A stretch of 64,000 nt of DNA from JAICYJ01 sp963737445 (lineage in GTDB: Bacteria > Actinomycetota > Thermoleophilia > Gaiellales > JAICJC01). A program made the position numbers and the translations under genes. Each line of letters opens with the position of its first letter. The first letter of the stretch is position 1. Below, piece after piece: positions 43,060-51,721 of this stretch. The notes beneath the pieces were generated by a model that was given only the letters and a program-made list of their open reading frames with translations, did no database searches and had not been told where the DNA came from. The DNA is taken from NCBI GenBank assembly GCA_963737445.1, contig CAVTSO010000011.1:44897-108896 (forward strand), written 5' to 3'.

Positions 43060-44547
43060 ATGAGTGAGGTAGGTTCTGACCCGGGGACTGTTGGTGGTGT
43101 GAAGGTGTCCGCCAAGGGTGGGAGGGCACAAGGGCGGCAGGCTGGGAGGGTGGTGCCGCATCTGAGCGTGGCCGAGCGTGCAGCCCGGGGGCGTGCGGCG
43201 CGGCGTGAGGTGCCGCGGTCAAGCCACGCGGACTTCAGCCCGGCGCCGCATCGTCCCGATCCTGTCGAGTTGTTGGAGTCGCAGGCGCCGTCGCGCGTGT
43301 CCGAGTTGGTTCCGATCCGGTACGGGCGGATGCTGGTATCACCGTTTACGTTCTATCGGGGAGCTGCGTTGATCATGGCGGCCGATCTCGCGTCCACCCC
43401 GAACTCAGGGTTGCACGCCCAGCTTTGCGGTGATGCGCATCTGTCCAACTTCGGGGTGTTCGCCTCGCCCGATCGCCGGTTGGTGTTTGACCTCAACGAC
43501 TTTGACGAGACGCTTCCCGGGCCCTGGGAGTGGGATGTCAAACGGTTGGCGGTAAGCATGGAGGTGGCCGGCCGCGACAACAGCTATTCGGACAAGGAGC
43601 GGCGCGCGATCCTGTTGGAGACGGTCGCCGGCTACCGAAATGCGATGCGCGAGTTCGCGGGTATGGGCGCGCTAGCGGTGTGGTATTCGCGGCTTGAGAT
43701 GGACGAGCTGGTTTCCCAGCTCCGCACCCAGGTCAAGAAGGCGCAGCTGAAGCGCGCCGAAAAGACCGTGGCCAAGGCGCGCACGAAGGACAGCATGACC
43801 GCCTTCTCCAAACTGACGGAGATGGTGGACGGCGAGCCGCAGATCGTGGCCGACCCGCCGCTGATCGAACGCGTCGAAGACGTCTCCGGCGACATGGATC
43901 CGGAGGTGGTGTTGGAGGGGCTGCACGAGCTGATTCGCCAGTACCGGCAGTCGCTACAGAGCGACCGGCGGATCCTCCTAGAGGAGTTTCAGCTGGTCGA
44001 CCTGGCCCGCAAGGTGGTGGGGGTCGGAAGCGTCGGAACCCGTGCCTGGATTGCCCTGATGATCGGTCGTGACGAGAGCGATCCGCTATTCCTGCAGTTC
44101 AAGGAGGCGCAGTCCTCGGTGCTCGAGGACTTCACCGCCAAGAGCGGGTACGCCAACCATGGAGAGCGGGTGGTCGCTGGCCAACGCTTGATGCAGGCGT
44201 CGAGCGACATCTTCCTCGGCTGGCTGCACGTCGAGGCTGGTATCGATGGCGTGTCGCGAGACTTCTACGGCCGCCAGTTGAAAGATTGGAAGGGCTCGTT
44301 CGAGACCGAGGGGGCACTTCCGACGGGCGCTGCGATCTACGGTCGTGTGTGCGGGTGGACGCTCGCCCGCGCCCACGCCCGCTCGGGAGACAGGATCGCG
44401 ATCGCCTCCTACCTGGGCGGCAGCGACGTGTTCGATCGTGCCATCGCTGACTACTCGGTGGCCTACGCCGACCAGAACGAGCGCGACTACAAGGCTCTGA
44501 AAGAGGCGGTCGCAGACGGCAGAATCGTCGCGCAGTCCGGCCTCTGA
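43060..44547 (+). CDS. DUF2252 family protein (kinase-like fold)
   Basis: A 495-residue member of the DUF2252 family, whose members show distant similarity to aminoglycoside-phosphotransferase-type kinases. Conserved features include RYGRMLVSPFTFYRGAA, CGDAHLSNFGVFASPD (catalytic-loop-like D-x-H-x2-N), FDLNDFDETLPGPWEWD (DFD-like metal site) and VKRLAVSMEVA. The first 75 residues are basic and poorly ordered. ATG 43060 has GGAGAGGG about 7 bases upstream. The biological substrate is unknown. It sits in the first island segment, just before the repeat/att block. Confidence 0.85.
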   Translation: MSEVGSDPGTVGGVKVSAKGGRAQGRQAGRVVPHLSVAERAARGRAARREVPRSSHADFSPAPHRPDPVELLESQAPSRVSELVPIRYGRMLVSPFTFYRGAALIMAADLASTPNSGLHAQLCGDAHLSNFGVFASPDRRLVFDLNDFDETLPGPWEWDVKRLAVSMEVAGRDNSYSDKERRAILLETVAGYRNAMREFAGMGALAVWYSRLEMDELVSQLRTQVKKAQLKRAEKTVAKARTKDSMTAFSKLTEMVDGEPQIVADPPLIERVEDVSGDMDPEVVLEGLHELIRQYRQSLQSDRRILLEEFQLVDLARKVVGVGSVGTRAWIALMIGRDESDPLFLQFKEAQSSVLEDFTAKSGYANHGERVVAGQRLMQASSDIFLGWLHVEAGIDGVSRDFYGRQLKDWKGSFETEGALPTGAAIYGRVCGWTLARAHARSGDRIAIASYLGGSDVFDRAIADYSVAYADQNERDYKALKEAVADGRIVAQSGL

Positions 44548-44673
44548 CGAGTGCGGGATGACCGAGCGTCCAAGAGACGCGACGACGATCCGTCAGCTCC
44601 GGACGTATCGGGCCAATGCCGCGACCCGGATCGGCCCATTACCAGCCGAGTCTACGGCCTCGCCAAGCGAAAG

Positions 44674-44855
44674 GGTCAGCGATCGGCTCCTTGGGTGTCA
44701 CTCGGGTGTCACCCAGACCCACCGAGATCTACCGAAACCCGAATGCCGGCAACCGCCGGAATCCGACTATTTCTCCAGGTCACCCGAGCTCAGCCGAGAT
44801 CGCGTTCGGTATCCGAAAATCGCGGTGTCGGCAGGGCGGCTCTGCCCCTCGCCAT
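44674..44855 (+). repeat. att-like block A: arm repeats plus tRNA-Phe 3'-half copy
   Basis: The first 41 bases (from 44674) are identical to those at 51722. They include GGGTGTCAC at 44693-44701 and again at 44704-44712 (11-bp period). The block ends with a tRNA-Phe-like 3' half (44814-44855): GAAAATCGCGGTGTCG and CCCTCGCCAT match the tRNA exactly, while the T loop is altered to GCAGGGCGGCTCTGC, so it is not a functional tRNA end. This block occupies most of the gene-free stretch 44548-44966. Confidence 0.8.
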
Positions 44856-44966
44856 GGCTGCAAGAGCGTCGAGTCGTGGGCGGCGGGCCGTTGGGCGCCT
44901 GCGCTTGATCCGCGGTCGGGGATTACCCCGATGCTGAGGTCGTAGCGAGGTGCGAGGGTGATCGTG

Positions 44967-45755
44967 ATGTTCGTAGCGCCAGAAGTCGTGATCATCAGGC
45001 GCGGGGTGATTCCCGACCTCGCAGCTGACTATGCCGTGAACAAGGTACAGCGAGCCATCGAGTTGGCACCGGCACCGGTACTTCACGCCCGCGTCGAGCT
45101 GCACCAGCATCTCAACCCCTCGGTCGAGTGCCCGTTCCTGGCGACGGCGAACATCGATGTGAACGGCCAACTGGTGCGCGCTCAAGCCACGGCAGCGACC
45201 GTGTTGGAGGCGATCGACCTGCTGGAGGCTCGGTTGCGGCGACGGCTCGAGGTGTTGTCGTCGCGACTGAGTCGGCGTCAGCGACGGGGCGCGGCGACGG
45301 AGGCCGGGCAGTGGCGTCATGGCGATCTTCCCGGCGATCGGCAGCCGTTCCACCCGCGGCCGGTGGAAGCCGCAGAGATCGTGGCCAGGCAGAGCTATGA
45401 CGACGAGCCGCTGGCCGTCGAGGAGGCCGTCTACGAGTTGCACCTGCTCGACTACGACTTCCTGCTCTTCGTCGATGCCGCAGACGGCGTCGACTGCCTG
45501 CTCTACCACCCTCACGATGGCGGGTTCGTGCGAATCTGCCGTGCTTGGGCGGCCGGTCCGCAGGGCCAGGTGGAGATTCAGCTCCCGCCGATTGACTCGA
45601 ATACGGCGCCTGATCTGACCGTCGCCGAGGCGCGCGAGCGTCTGGACGCGGACGGTGAGCGGTTCGTGTACTTCCGCGACCGCGTCACCGGGCGCGGGAG
45701 TGTTCTGTATCACCGCGTGGACGGCCAGCTGGGCTTGCTTACGCCGGTGGCGTAG
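44967..45755 (+). CDS. Ribosome-hibernation-factor relative with two S30AE C-terminal domains (Rv0079-like)
   Basis: About 262 residues. After an N-terminal part (about 1-125) that only weakly recalls the HPF/RaiA core, two copies of the S30AE/sigma-54-modulation C-terminal domain appear: one with VARQSYDDEPLAVEEAVYEL and FLLFVDAADGVDCLLYHPHDGG, the second ending in LTVAEARERLDADGERFVYF and GSVLYHRVDGQLG. The mycobacterial dormancy translation inhibitor Rv0079 has a similar size. A role in stationary-phase ribosome silencing is inferred. ATG 44967 follows the SD-like GAGGGTGATC; GTG 44958 is the alternative start. Confidence 0.75.
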   Translation: MFVAPEVVIIRRGVIPDLAADYAVNKVQRAIELAPAPVLHARVELHQHLNPSVECPFLATANIDVNGQLVRAQATAATVLEAIDLLEARLRRRLEVLSSRLSRRQRRGAATEAGQWRHGDLPGDRQPFHPRPVEAAEIVARQSYDDEPLAVEEAVYELHLLDYDFLLFVDAADGVDCLLYHPHDGGFVRICRAWAAGPQGQVEIQLPPIDSNTAPDLTVAEARERLDADGERFVYFRDRVTGRGSVLYHRVDGQLGLLTPVA

Positions 45756-45794
45756 ATTGCCACCATAGGAACCGAGATACGAGAGGAGAAGTCG

Positions 45795-46010
45795 ATGTCA
45801 GACAGCGTCTACCGAGTTACCGACGTGATCGGCGTCAGCAGCGAGTCGTGGGAGGCGGCGGCGCGAAACGCCGTCGAGACTGCGGCAAAGACGATCCGCG
45901 ATCTGCGTGTCGCTGAGGTCATCCGCACCGATGTCACGATCGAGAACGGCACGGTGTCCAGCTACCGGGTCCGGCTCGGCATCTCCTTCAAGTACGAGTC
46001 CGACGACTAG
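45795..46010 (+). CDS. Dodecin (flavin-storage protein)
   Basis: A 71-residue dodecin: VYRVTDVIGVSSESWEAAAR includes the Trp that stacks on the flavin isoalloxazine ring, and VTIENGTVSSYRVRLGISF forms the beta sheet. Dodecins form 12-subunit shells binding riboflavin, FMN or CoA. AGAGGAG lies 7 bases before ATG 45795. Forty bases after the hibernation-factor relative, suggesting a joint stress unit. Confidence 0.94.
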   Translation: MSDSVYRVTDVIGVSSESWEAAARNAVETAAKTIRDLRVAEVIRTDVTIENGTVSSYRVRLGISFKYESDD

Positions 46011-46013
46011 CGG

Positions 46014-46799
46014 GTGCCGCCAGACGATCTGCCCTTCGGGGTGGCCGAGATCCTGGACGCTGTGGGCCGTCCGGGGACGGCCCTTGACGTCGGGTGTGGC
46101 AGCGGCCGGCTGACTGTGGTGCTCGCGCAGCGAGGCGTGGCGATGACGGGGATCGACACCAGCGACGGCCGCCTCGCCCGGGCACGGGCTCGCGCGGACG
46201 CGGTCGCCGTCGAGGTGGAGTGGGTGCATGCCGACATGGACGAGCCCCTGCCGTTCCCAGACGCGCGGTTCGGCGCGGTGGTGAGCCGATTGTCTCTGAT
46301 GCTCTCGCGAGACCCCGATCGGCTGCTGCGAGACGCGGCGCGTGTGCTGCTACCCGAAGGCGTGGTCGTCACGGCCGTGTGGGCGGACATCGCCGAGAAC
46401 CCGTGGTTCGGTGAGCCGCGGGCGGCAGTCGCCGAGGTGCTCGGGGCCCAAGCGGCGTCGTTTGCGCGGGCTTTCGGCCGGCTCGGCGACCTAGCACAGC
46501 TCAAGCAGCTGCATCGCGCCGCGGGATTCAGCCAGGTGGAGGGTTGGCTGGTCACGGACGCGGTCACCGTCCGAAACGCCGCCGAGCACTGGGCGTTTCT
46601 GGCCAGCACGATCGACCACTACACGCGGCTTGACGCATCGCTCGCTGCTGGGCAGGTCGAGGGCGTGACCGAGGTGCTGGCGCGGCGTCTGGAGCCCTAC
46701 CGGCATGACGGGGAGCTGCGCATCCCGCGCCGGCTCGTGCTCGTGTCGGCACGACTCCGAGCGGAAACGAGACCGGATGAGAACAGCCCCTGCATCTGA
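46014..46799 (+). CDS. Class I SAM-dependent methyltransferase
   Basis: A 261-residue methyltransferase with motif I ALDVGCGSGRL, the acidic end of strand 2 in GIDTSDGRLARA, motif II HADMDEPLPFPDARFGAV and post-motif LLPEGVVVTAVW. It resembles the UbiE/MenG-like Methyltransf_11 group but has no specific signature. GTG 46014 starts 3 bases after the dodecin stop. Its last codons run into the tRNA-Phe-like copy at 46797, so the gene may have been trimmed or extended by integration there. Confidence 0.85.
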   Translation: MPPDDLPFGVAEILDAVGRPGTALDVGCGSGRLTVVLAQRGVAMTGIDTSDGRLARARARADAVAVEVEWVHADMDEPLPFPDARFGAVVSRLSLMLSRDPDRLLRDAARVLLPEGVVVTAVWADIAENPWFGEPRAAVAEVLGAQAASFARAFGRLGDLAQLKQLHRAAGFSQVEGWLVTDAVTVRNAAEHWAFLASTIDHYTRLDASLAAGQVEGVTEVLARRLEPYRHDGELRIPRRLVLVSARLRAETRPDENSPCI

Positions 46800-46839
46800 A
46801 ACTCGCTGCCCCGGCGGTTCGACTCTGCCCCTCGCCATC
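46797..46839 (+). repeat. att-like copy B: tRNA-Phe 3'-half fragment
   Basis: CTGAAA, then a diverged stem, then GGCGGTTCGACTCTGCC and CCCTCGCCAT follow the tRNA-Phe anticodon-loop-to-acceptor order. Unlike copies A and C it is not preceded by the GGGTGTCAC repeats. It begins at the last codon of the methyltransferase. Confidence 0.6.
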
Positions 46840-46860
46840 GAGCCTCATGCGAACCGACGG

Positions 46861-47652
46861 TCAGTGATGCCCAAAGGGCGTGCCCAGCAGGAACGGATGC
46901 GTGAACGAGAGCGCCGCCAGCCCGAGGAGCGCGATGCCGACGACGGGCGTCAGCGCCTCGCCATGGCGACCGGTCTTCTCGTAGACCATCACGGCAGTCA
47001 GCACCGCCATCCACCAGAGCACGGCGACGCCGGCGGCGAACATGACCAGCATCAGCGCCCAGCAACAGCCGAGGCAGAACAGCCCGTGTCCGAACCCGAG
47101 CCCGAAGCCGCCGCCGACGCCTCGCCGGTAATGTGCCAGCAGGTACGGCGCCGGATGCCGGCACTTCGACAGGCAGCGCTCCTTGAGGCCGGAGAACTGG
47201 AACCCGCCGGCAACCGCCAGCACGCCGGTGGCGATCAGCCACGAGCGGTCGGCCAGCCAGGGGCTGCGTGCGACCGTCCGGTGAACGCCCACGTCGGCGA
47301 GGAATGCGGCCGTTCCGAACAGCGTCCAGACCGCGGCGTAGCCGGCCACGAATGCTGTCCGGACGCGGCCGACATGGTCCTGGCCCTGGCTGGCGACGTG
47401 GAATAGCCGGATCAGCGGCAGGGTGCTTGGCAGCATCATCGCCGCGAACATCGCCTGCCAGGCGACCAGGAACAGCAGAAGCGCCTGCCACAGCGGCGGG
47501 CCGCTGCCGATCAGCGTGTCGTGGTGGACATCGCCGGCGGTGTCGGTCGCCTGGGCAGCGACCGCGAGCGCCCAGGCGGCGGCGATCGCGGCCATCACCG
47601 GCCAGGGTGTGCGCGCGCGGGTGGGTTGCCGTTGCGAAGTGACGGCGGTCAT
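46861..47652 (-). CDS. DUF2182 integral membrane protein
   Basis: A 263-residue membrane protein with about six to seven helices. Family features are FAAMMLPSTLPL in helix 2, the Cys pair in ERCLSKCRHP and the Cys-rich helix LFCLGCCWALM, which suggest metal or haem handling (inference). ATG 47652 overlaps the DUF1326 stop (ATGA); upstream frame sequence is a shadow. DUF2182 and DUF1326 genes are often neighbours, so the two are likely partners. It opens the third island segment, next to att copy B. Confidence 0.85.
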   Translation of the reverse strand: MTAVTSQRQPTRARTPWPVMAAIAAAWALAVAAQATDTAGDVHHDTLIGSGPPLWQALLLFLVAWQAMFAAMMLPSTLPLIRLFHVASQGQDHVGRVRTAFVAGYAAVWTLFGTAAFLADVGVHRTVARSPWLADRSWLIATGVLAVAGGFQFSGLKERCLSKCRHPAPYLLAHYRRGVGGGFGLGFGHGLFCLGCCWALMLVMFAAGVAVLWWMAVLTAVMVYEKTGRHGEALTPVVGIALLGLAALSFTHPFLLGTPFGHH

Positions 47653-48284
47653 GCCGCGTGCTCGATTTTCCACTCCGACTGGATGGCGTTGCGGCCGGCG
47701 TACTCCCAGCTCATTTCGTAGGCAGGCAGGCTGACGCGGTTGACACCGGCCTTGGCAATCCAGGCGGGCGACCCCGGAACCGTCGAGAACACCGAGTTCT
47801 GCAGTGTGGTGATACTGCCGTCGGGGCCCCGGTAGGGCTCCATCTCGGTCTCGACCATCCCCGGCACGCGCAGAGTGCCGCTGCCGCCCACTACCTGATG
47901 GTGGATGGGCGCGAACTCGACTCCCTTCACCTCGCCAATCAGCGCCGTCCACAGGTCGCCGAGCGGGCCGCCCAGCTTGCCGGTGAATGCACCCAGCATC
48001 GCCTCGCGCTGTTGCTCGCTGCCTCGCTCATCGACCAGCGCCACGATCCTCCAGTCGCCGGCCAGCACGTTGCCAGGGATGTGACAGATCAGCACCAGGT
48101 TGAGTCCGGACACATCGACGCCGTCGATCTGCCCGCGATCGATGCCATAGGCGACGATGGCGAAGCATTCGCCCAGGTCCGGATCCTCGCCAATCCAGCA
48201 CGGGCAGTTGACGTTGCACGAACATGCCTCGATCAGGGAGCCCTCGAGTGAATAGATGGTCTTGCTGGCCTCTGCGGTCGACAC
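47649..48284 (-). CDS. DUF1326 protein (probable cysteine-rich metal-binding protein)
   Basis: A 211-residue soluble protein whose N-terminal motif ACSCNVNCPCWIGEDP contains four clustered cysteines typical of DUF1326, with a further Cys in LGECFAIV. The rest is beta-rich (IHHQVVGGSGTLRVPGM). Function is unknown; metal binding is inferred from the cysteines. GTG 48284 has AAAGGAG 5 bases upstream. Coupled to the DUF2182 gene. Confidence 0.85.
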   Translation of the reverse strand: MSTAEASKTIYSLEGSLIEACSCNVNCPCWIGEDPDLGECFAIVAYGIDRGQIDGVDVSGLNLVLICHIPGNVLAGDWRIVALVDERGSEQQREAMLGAFTGKLGGPLGDLWTALIGEVKGVEFAPIHHQVVGGSGTLRVPGMVETEMEPYRGPDGSITTLQNSVFSTVPGSPAWIAKAGVNRVSLPAYEMSWEYAGRNAIQSEWKIEHAA

Positions 48285-48353
48285 GGCGACTCCTTTCGTC
48301 GGTGGTCTCGACCAACAGGCGTGAACTCGAGCGGAACGAATGTTCCGCGAGAC

Positions 48354-51300
48354 CTAGAGCGACCAAACGGGCGGCACGGCGCCGGGCGGCGCGTAGCAGC
48401 AGAACCGGCCGGTCTGCACCGACGCCTCCAGGTGTTCGGCCAGGGCGGGGCACTGCCGGTCGATCAGCCTGATCGCGGTCTTGATCGCCTTGGTCACGCT
48501 GATCCGTGCCCGTTCGGCCGGCGAGGCGAAGCTGCGGTCGCGGCCGCGCAGGCCGGTTGCCCGGGCCAGCTCTGCGATCAGCAGGTCGCGGTGCTCGGCC
48601 AGCTGCGCAGCGCGCTCGGCATCGCCCCACGCGCGTGCCTGGTCGACCTCGGCATCCAGCTCTTCGAGGCGGCCGCGGATCTCGCGCCTGGCCTGCTCGT
48701 CCAACACCGGCTGGCCGGCCGCCGGTGTGCCGGCGGGTACGTCGAGGGCGGCGGCCTCGCCTTGCCGAGGCCGGCCCGCTCCTGCGAGATCGAGCACGTG
48801 CAGTTCGCGACCGGGGGCGGCTAGCAGCGTCGCGATGTAGCCCAGGCCCTTGACGTCGCGCAGCCGGAACTCGTCGCCGTGGTAGGCGATCGTCCACAGC
48901 TCACCGTCGCGCCGGAACACATCGCCGGCGGACGGCGGCTCGGACACGGTGGCGATGCGGTCGGCGAGCCCGGATAAGCCGAGCTGGTCGGCCAGCTCCG
49001 CCGCCTCCGCCAGCATCGACCTCTGGCGGCTGCGGTCGGCCGGCTCGCCGCGGTTCGCAAGCGCGCGGGCGTGCTCGATCAGCGTGCGAGCGCGGATCGC
49101 AGGCGCGCCCAGCAGCTCGCATCGGGCGAGAGCGGCCGCGAAGTGGCGGTCGGCCTCCTGGGGGCGGTCAAGCAGCGCCGCGAGCCGTCCCAACCGCAGG
49201 GCAACCGGCCCGAACGGCTGCTGTGTGTAGGAGACGGCGTTGTCGTCCGCGTGCGGCCGCAGCAGCTCGTAGAGCTGCAACGCTCGCGTGCGGTCAGCGA
49301 CCGTGACGCTGGCGTCGGCCAGCACACACAGATGGAGGATCCAGAGACCGTCCCGAGGCAGATCGGTGAACCCACGCGAGGCGTGGCGCTCCAGTTCGCT
49401 CCGGCAACGCTGTTCGTCGCCAAGCTCGGCGGCGGCCAGCGCGTCGCGCCAGCGCGGGATCCAGGGGAACCGGTCGGCGTGATCGTCGATGTCCGGCCAG
49501 AGCTCGCCCAGACGGCCCTGCGCCCAGCGGATCTCGAGCATCTGGGCGTACCGGAACACATACGTGGCGTACTCGCTCTGACGCAGGCCGCCGAGGGCGA
49601 GCGCCTCTCGCGCGAGCCGCTCGGCTTCGGCGAACCGGCCGTCGAGTGCCGCGCGCAGCGTGCTCAGCGAGATCGTGTGCCAGCGGTAGAAGGGCTGGCG
49701 AAGCCGTTCGGCCAGGTCGGTCATCGCCTGCGTCTCGGCCTCCATCCCGCGTCGATCGCAAAGCTCGAGGAAACAATGGAAGCGGGCGTTGTGGGCGAGA
49801 AACTCGATCTCGGGGTTGATCGTGTCCTTGGCGACGCGCAGCATCTCCTCCGTATGCGCGAGTCGCTCGAATGCCATGCCGGGCGTCGTCAGCGCCCAGT
49901 GGCGGGCGTGGAGCGCCGTCACCAGCGCCTCGGAGTCGCCGAGCTTTCGTGCCATCGCGATCGCTTCGTCGCTGACGGCGACCCGCCGCTCGACCGGTTC
50001 GTGGCCCGACCACATCTCGAGTGCCAGGTGGGCGAGCAGATGGGCGCGCAGCGCGCTGTCGCCCGCAGGCAGCGCCGACAGCGCCTCCTCCAGCAGCCCG
50101 ACTCCGGTGCCGCCGACCTCGAACCGCGCGTACAACAGGAAGCCGCCGAGCGCGGTGACATAGCCGAGCGCAGCGCTTGCCAGCAGCTCACCGTTGCCCA
50201 GTCTGCGGGCCGCGTCGATCGCCTCCTCAAAGATGGTGCGCGCCTCGACGCCATCGCCCGACCGCCATTGGGCGTCCCCCAGCCGCAGCAGCAGCCGGCA
50301 GCGACGCTCGCCCGATCCGCCGTCCACCATCGCGAGCAGCTCGATAGCCGGCCGGTAGTGCAACGCTGCCTCCTCGTATGCGAACAGCGCCGCCGCCCGA
50401 TCGCCCGCCCGGACAAGATACTCGAGCGCCTCTCCCGGCTCGCCGAGCGGCGCCGCCAGGTACAGGTGGCGGGCGATCTCGGACAAGTGGGGATCCAGGT
50501 CGGCGGCGTGTACTCGCTTCAGAAGCTGCCCCACCTCGCGGTGCAGCTTCATCCGTCGCGCCGGCGGCAGGTCCTCGTAGAGTGTCTCGCGCACCAGCTC
50601 ATGCGCGAACGCGCAGCGGCGCGGCACAGGCGGCAGCTCCCCGATCACGCCCACCGCGGCAGCCTCTCCGAGGACCTCCAGCAGTCTCGTCGGCGATAGC
50701 CGGCTCATCTGCTGCAACACCTGCAGGTCGAACTCGCGCCCGATCACAGCTGCGACCCGCAGCGTCGCCACCGCCTCAGCCGTCAGCCCGGCCACGCGCC
50801 GGCGGATCAGCACGCGCACCTCCTCGGGGATCCGCAGGAACGGGTCGCCGATGGCGGGGTCGAGCGCGCCCACGCCCACCGATCCGCGGAGCAGTCGAAT
50901 CACCTCGCCCATGAAGAAGGGATTGCCGGCCGTGATCTCGTGCAGCCGCGTAATCAGCGTCGGTGTCGGCGACGCGCCCGTGACCGCCGCCAGGTACGCG
51001 CCGATGTCGTCAGAGCCCAGCCCCTGCAGGGCCAGCCGCTGGCCGGCCCGGGCCAGTTCGCTGAAGGCTCCGCCCAGCTCACGGACGCGCGGCTCCCCGT
51101 CCCGGTAGGACGCGACCATCACTACCCCGGCGCCGGTGAGCGCATCCGCCAGGAAACGCAACAGCAACAGCGATGGCTCGTCGGCGGCGTGGATGTCGTC
51201 CAGCGTGATCAGCAGCGGTCGATCCTCCGCCGCATGGGCCAGGAAGGCACCCACGGCGTCAAACAGTCGGATCCGCTCACCCTCGGGCGTGACGCCGCCC

Positions 51301-51659
51301 GTCCCGCCGGGCAGGGGTGCGCGCGGCTCCGCGGCTGCCGCCAGCTGGTCGAGGTCACCGCCGACCCTGCGCAGCACCTGGATCCACGGCCAGTAGGGCG
51401 GTGCGCCACCCTCCTCCCAGCAGCGGCCGCTGGCCACGGCCAGGCCGCCCTCGACCGCGGCATGAGCCAGCTCAGCGATCAGTCGAGTCTTGCCGATGCC
51501 GGGCTCCCCGGTGACCAGCACCAGCGACCCGGCGCCGGAGCCGGCGGCGTCGAGCGCGATCGAAAGGTCGGCCAGCTCGCGGGTGCGTCCCACGAATGGC
51601 CGCGGTGCGGCCTCCCGCCCGGCCGGGGATCCCACCGCCTGAGGGCCGATGCTGTCCAC
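48354..51659 (-). CDS. Large AAA-ATPase signalling protein with helical-repeat region
   Basis: About 1101 residues. An N-terminal AAA/STAND-type ATPase (GEPGIGKTRLIAELAHAA near residue 48; Walker B LLITLDDIHAADEPS; sensor ASYRDGEPRV) is followed by a winged-helix-like part, a long tetratricopeptide-like region (about 380-900) and a C-terminal domain with LWTIAYHGDEFRLRDVKGLG and RISVTKAIKTAIRLID. Such proteins are MalT-like scaffolds or regulators; no LuxR helix-turn-helix is seen. The start is set at GTG 51659 because TACGTT precedes it by 7 bases; the open frame up to 51899 only translates the att block. ATG 51695 is another candidate. Confidence 0.82.
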   Translation of the reverse strand: MDSIGPQAVGSPAGREAAPRPFVGRTRELADLSIALDAAGSGAGSLVLVTGEPGIGKTRLIAELAHAAVEGGLAVASGRCWEEGGAPPYWPWIQVLRRVGGDLDQLAAAAEPRAPLPGGTGGVTPEGERIRLFDAVGAFLAHAAEDRPLLITLDDIHAADEPSLLLLRFLADALTGAGVVMVASYRDGEPRVRELGGAFSELARAGQRLALQGLGSDDIGAYLAAVTGASPTPTLITRLHEITAGNPFFMGEVIRLLRGSVGVGALDPAIGDPFLRIPEEVRVLIRRRVAGLTAEAVATLRVAAVIGREFDLQVLQQMSRLSPTRLLEVLGEAAAVGVIGELPPVPRRCAFAHELVRETLYEDLPPARRMKLHREVGQLLKRVHAADLDPHLSEIARHLYLAAPLGEPGEALEYLVRAGDRAAALFAYEEAALHYRPAIELLAMVDGGSGERRCRLLLRLGDAQWRSGDGVEARTIFEEAIDAARRLGNGELLASAALGYVTALGGFLLYARFEVGGTGVGLLEEALSALPAGDSALRAHLLAHLALEMWSGHEPVERRVAVSDEAIAMARKLGDSEALVTALHARHWALTTPGMAFERLAHTEEMLRVAKDTINPEIEFLAHNARFHCFLELCDRRGMEAETQAMTDLAERLRQPFYRWHTISLSTLRAALDGRFAEAERLAREALALGGLRQSEYATYVFRYAQMLEIRWAQGRLGELWPDIDDHADRFPWIPRWRDALAAAELGDEQRCRSELERHASRGFTDLPRDGLWILHLCVLADASVTVADRTRALQLYELLRPHADDNAVSYTQQPFGPVALRLGRLAALLDRPQEADRHFAAALARCELLGAPAIRARTLIEHARALANRGEPADRSRQRSMLAEAAELADQLGLSGLADRIATVSEPPSAGDVFRRDGELWTIAYHGDEFRLRDVKGLGYIATLLAAPGRELHVLDLAGAGRPRQGEAAALDVPAGTPAAGQPVLDEQARREIRGRLEELDAEVDQARAWGDAERAAQLAEHRDLLIAELARATGLRGRDRSFASPAERARISVTKAIKTAIRLIDRQCPALAEHLEASVQTGRFCCYAPPGAVPPVWSL

Positions 51660-51672
51660 CGAAGTGAACGTA
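51660..51672 (-). promoter_or_regulatory. Leaderless-type -10 element of the AAA signalling gene
   Basis: TACGTT at 51672-51667, 7 bases, GTG 51659 on the minus strand. Confidence 0.42.
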
Positions 51673-51721
51673 GCAAGCCGCACGAAACTGTGCATCGTGA
51701 GCACGGCCTCGCCCACGAAGC

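Noticed and set aside
48354..51659. LuxR-type transcription factor
   Set aside because: The ATPase and repeat regions resemble MalT/LuxR-LAL proteins, but no C-terminal helix-turn-helix was found.
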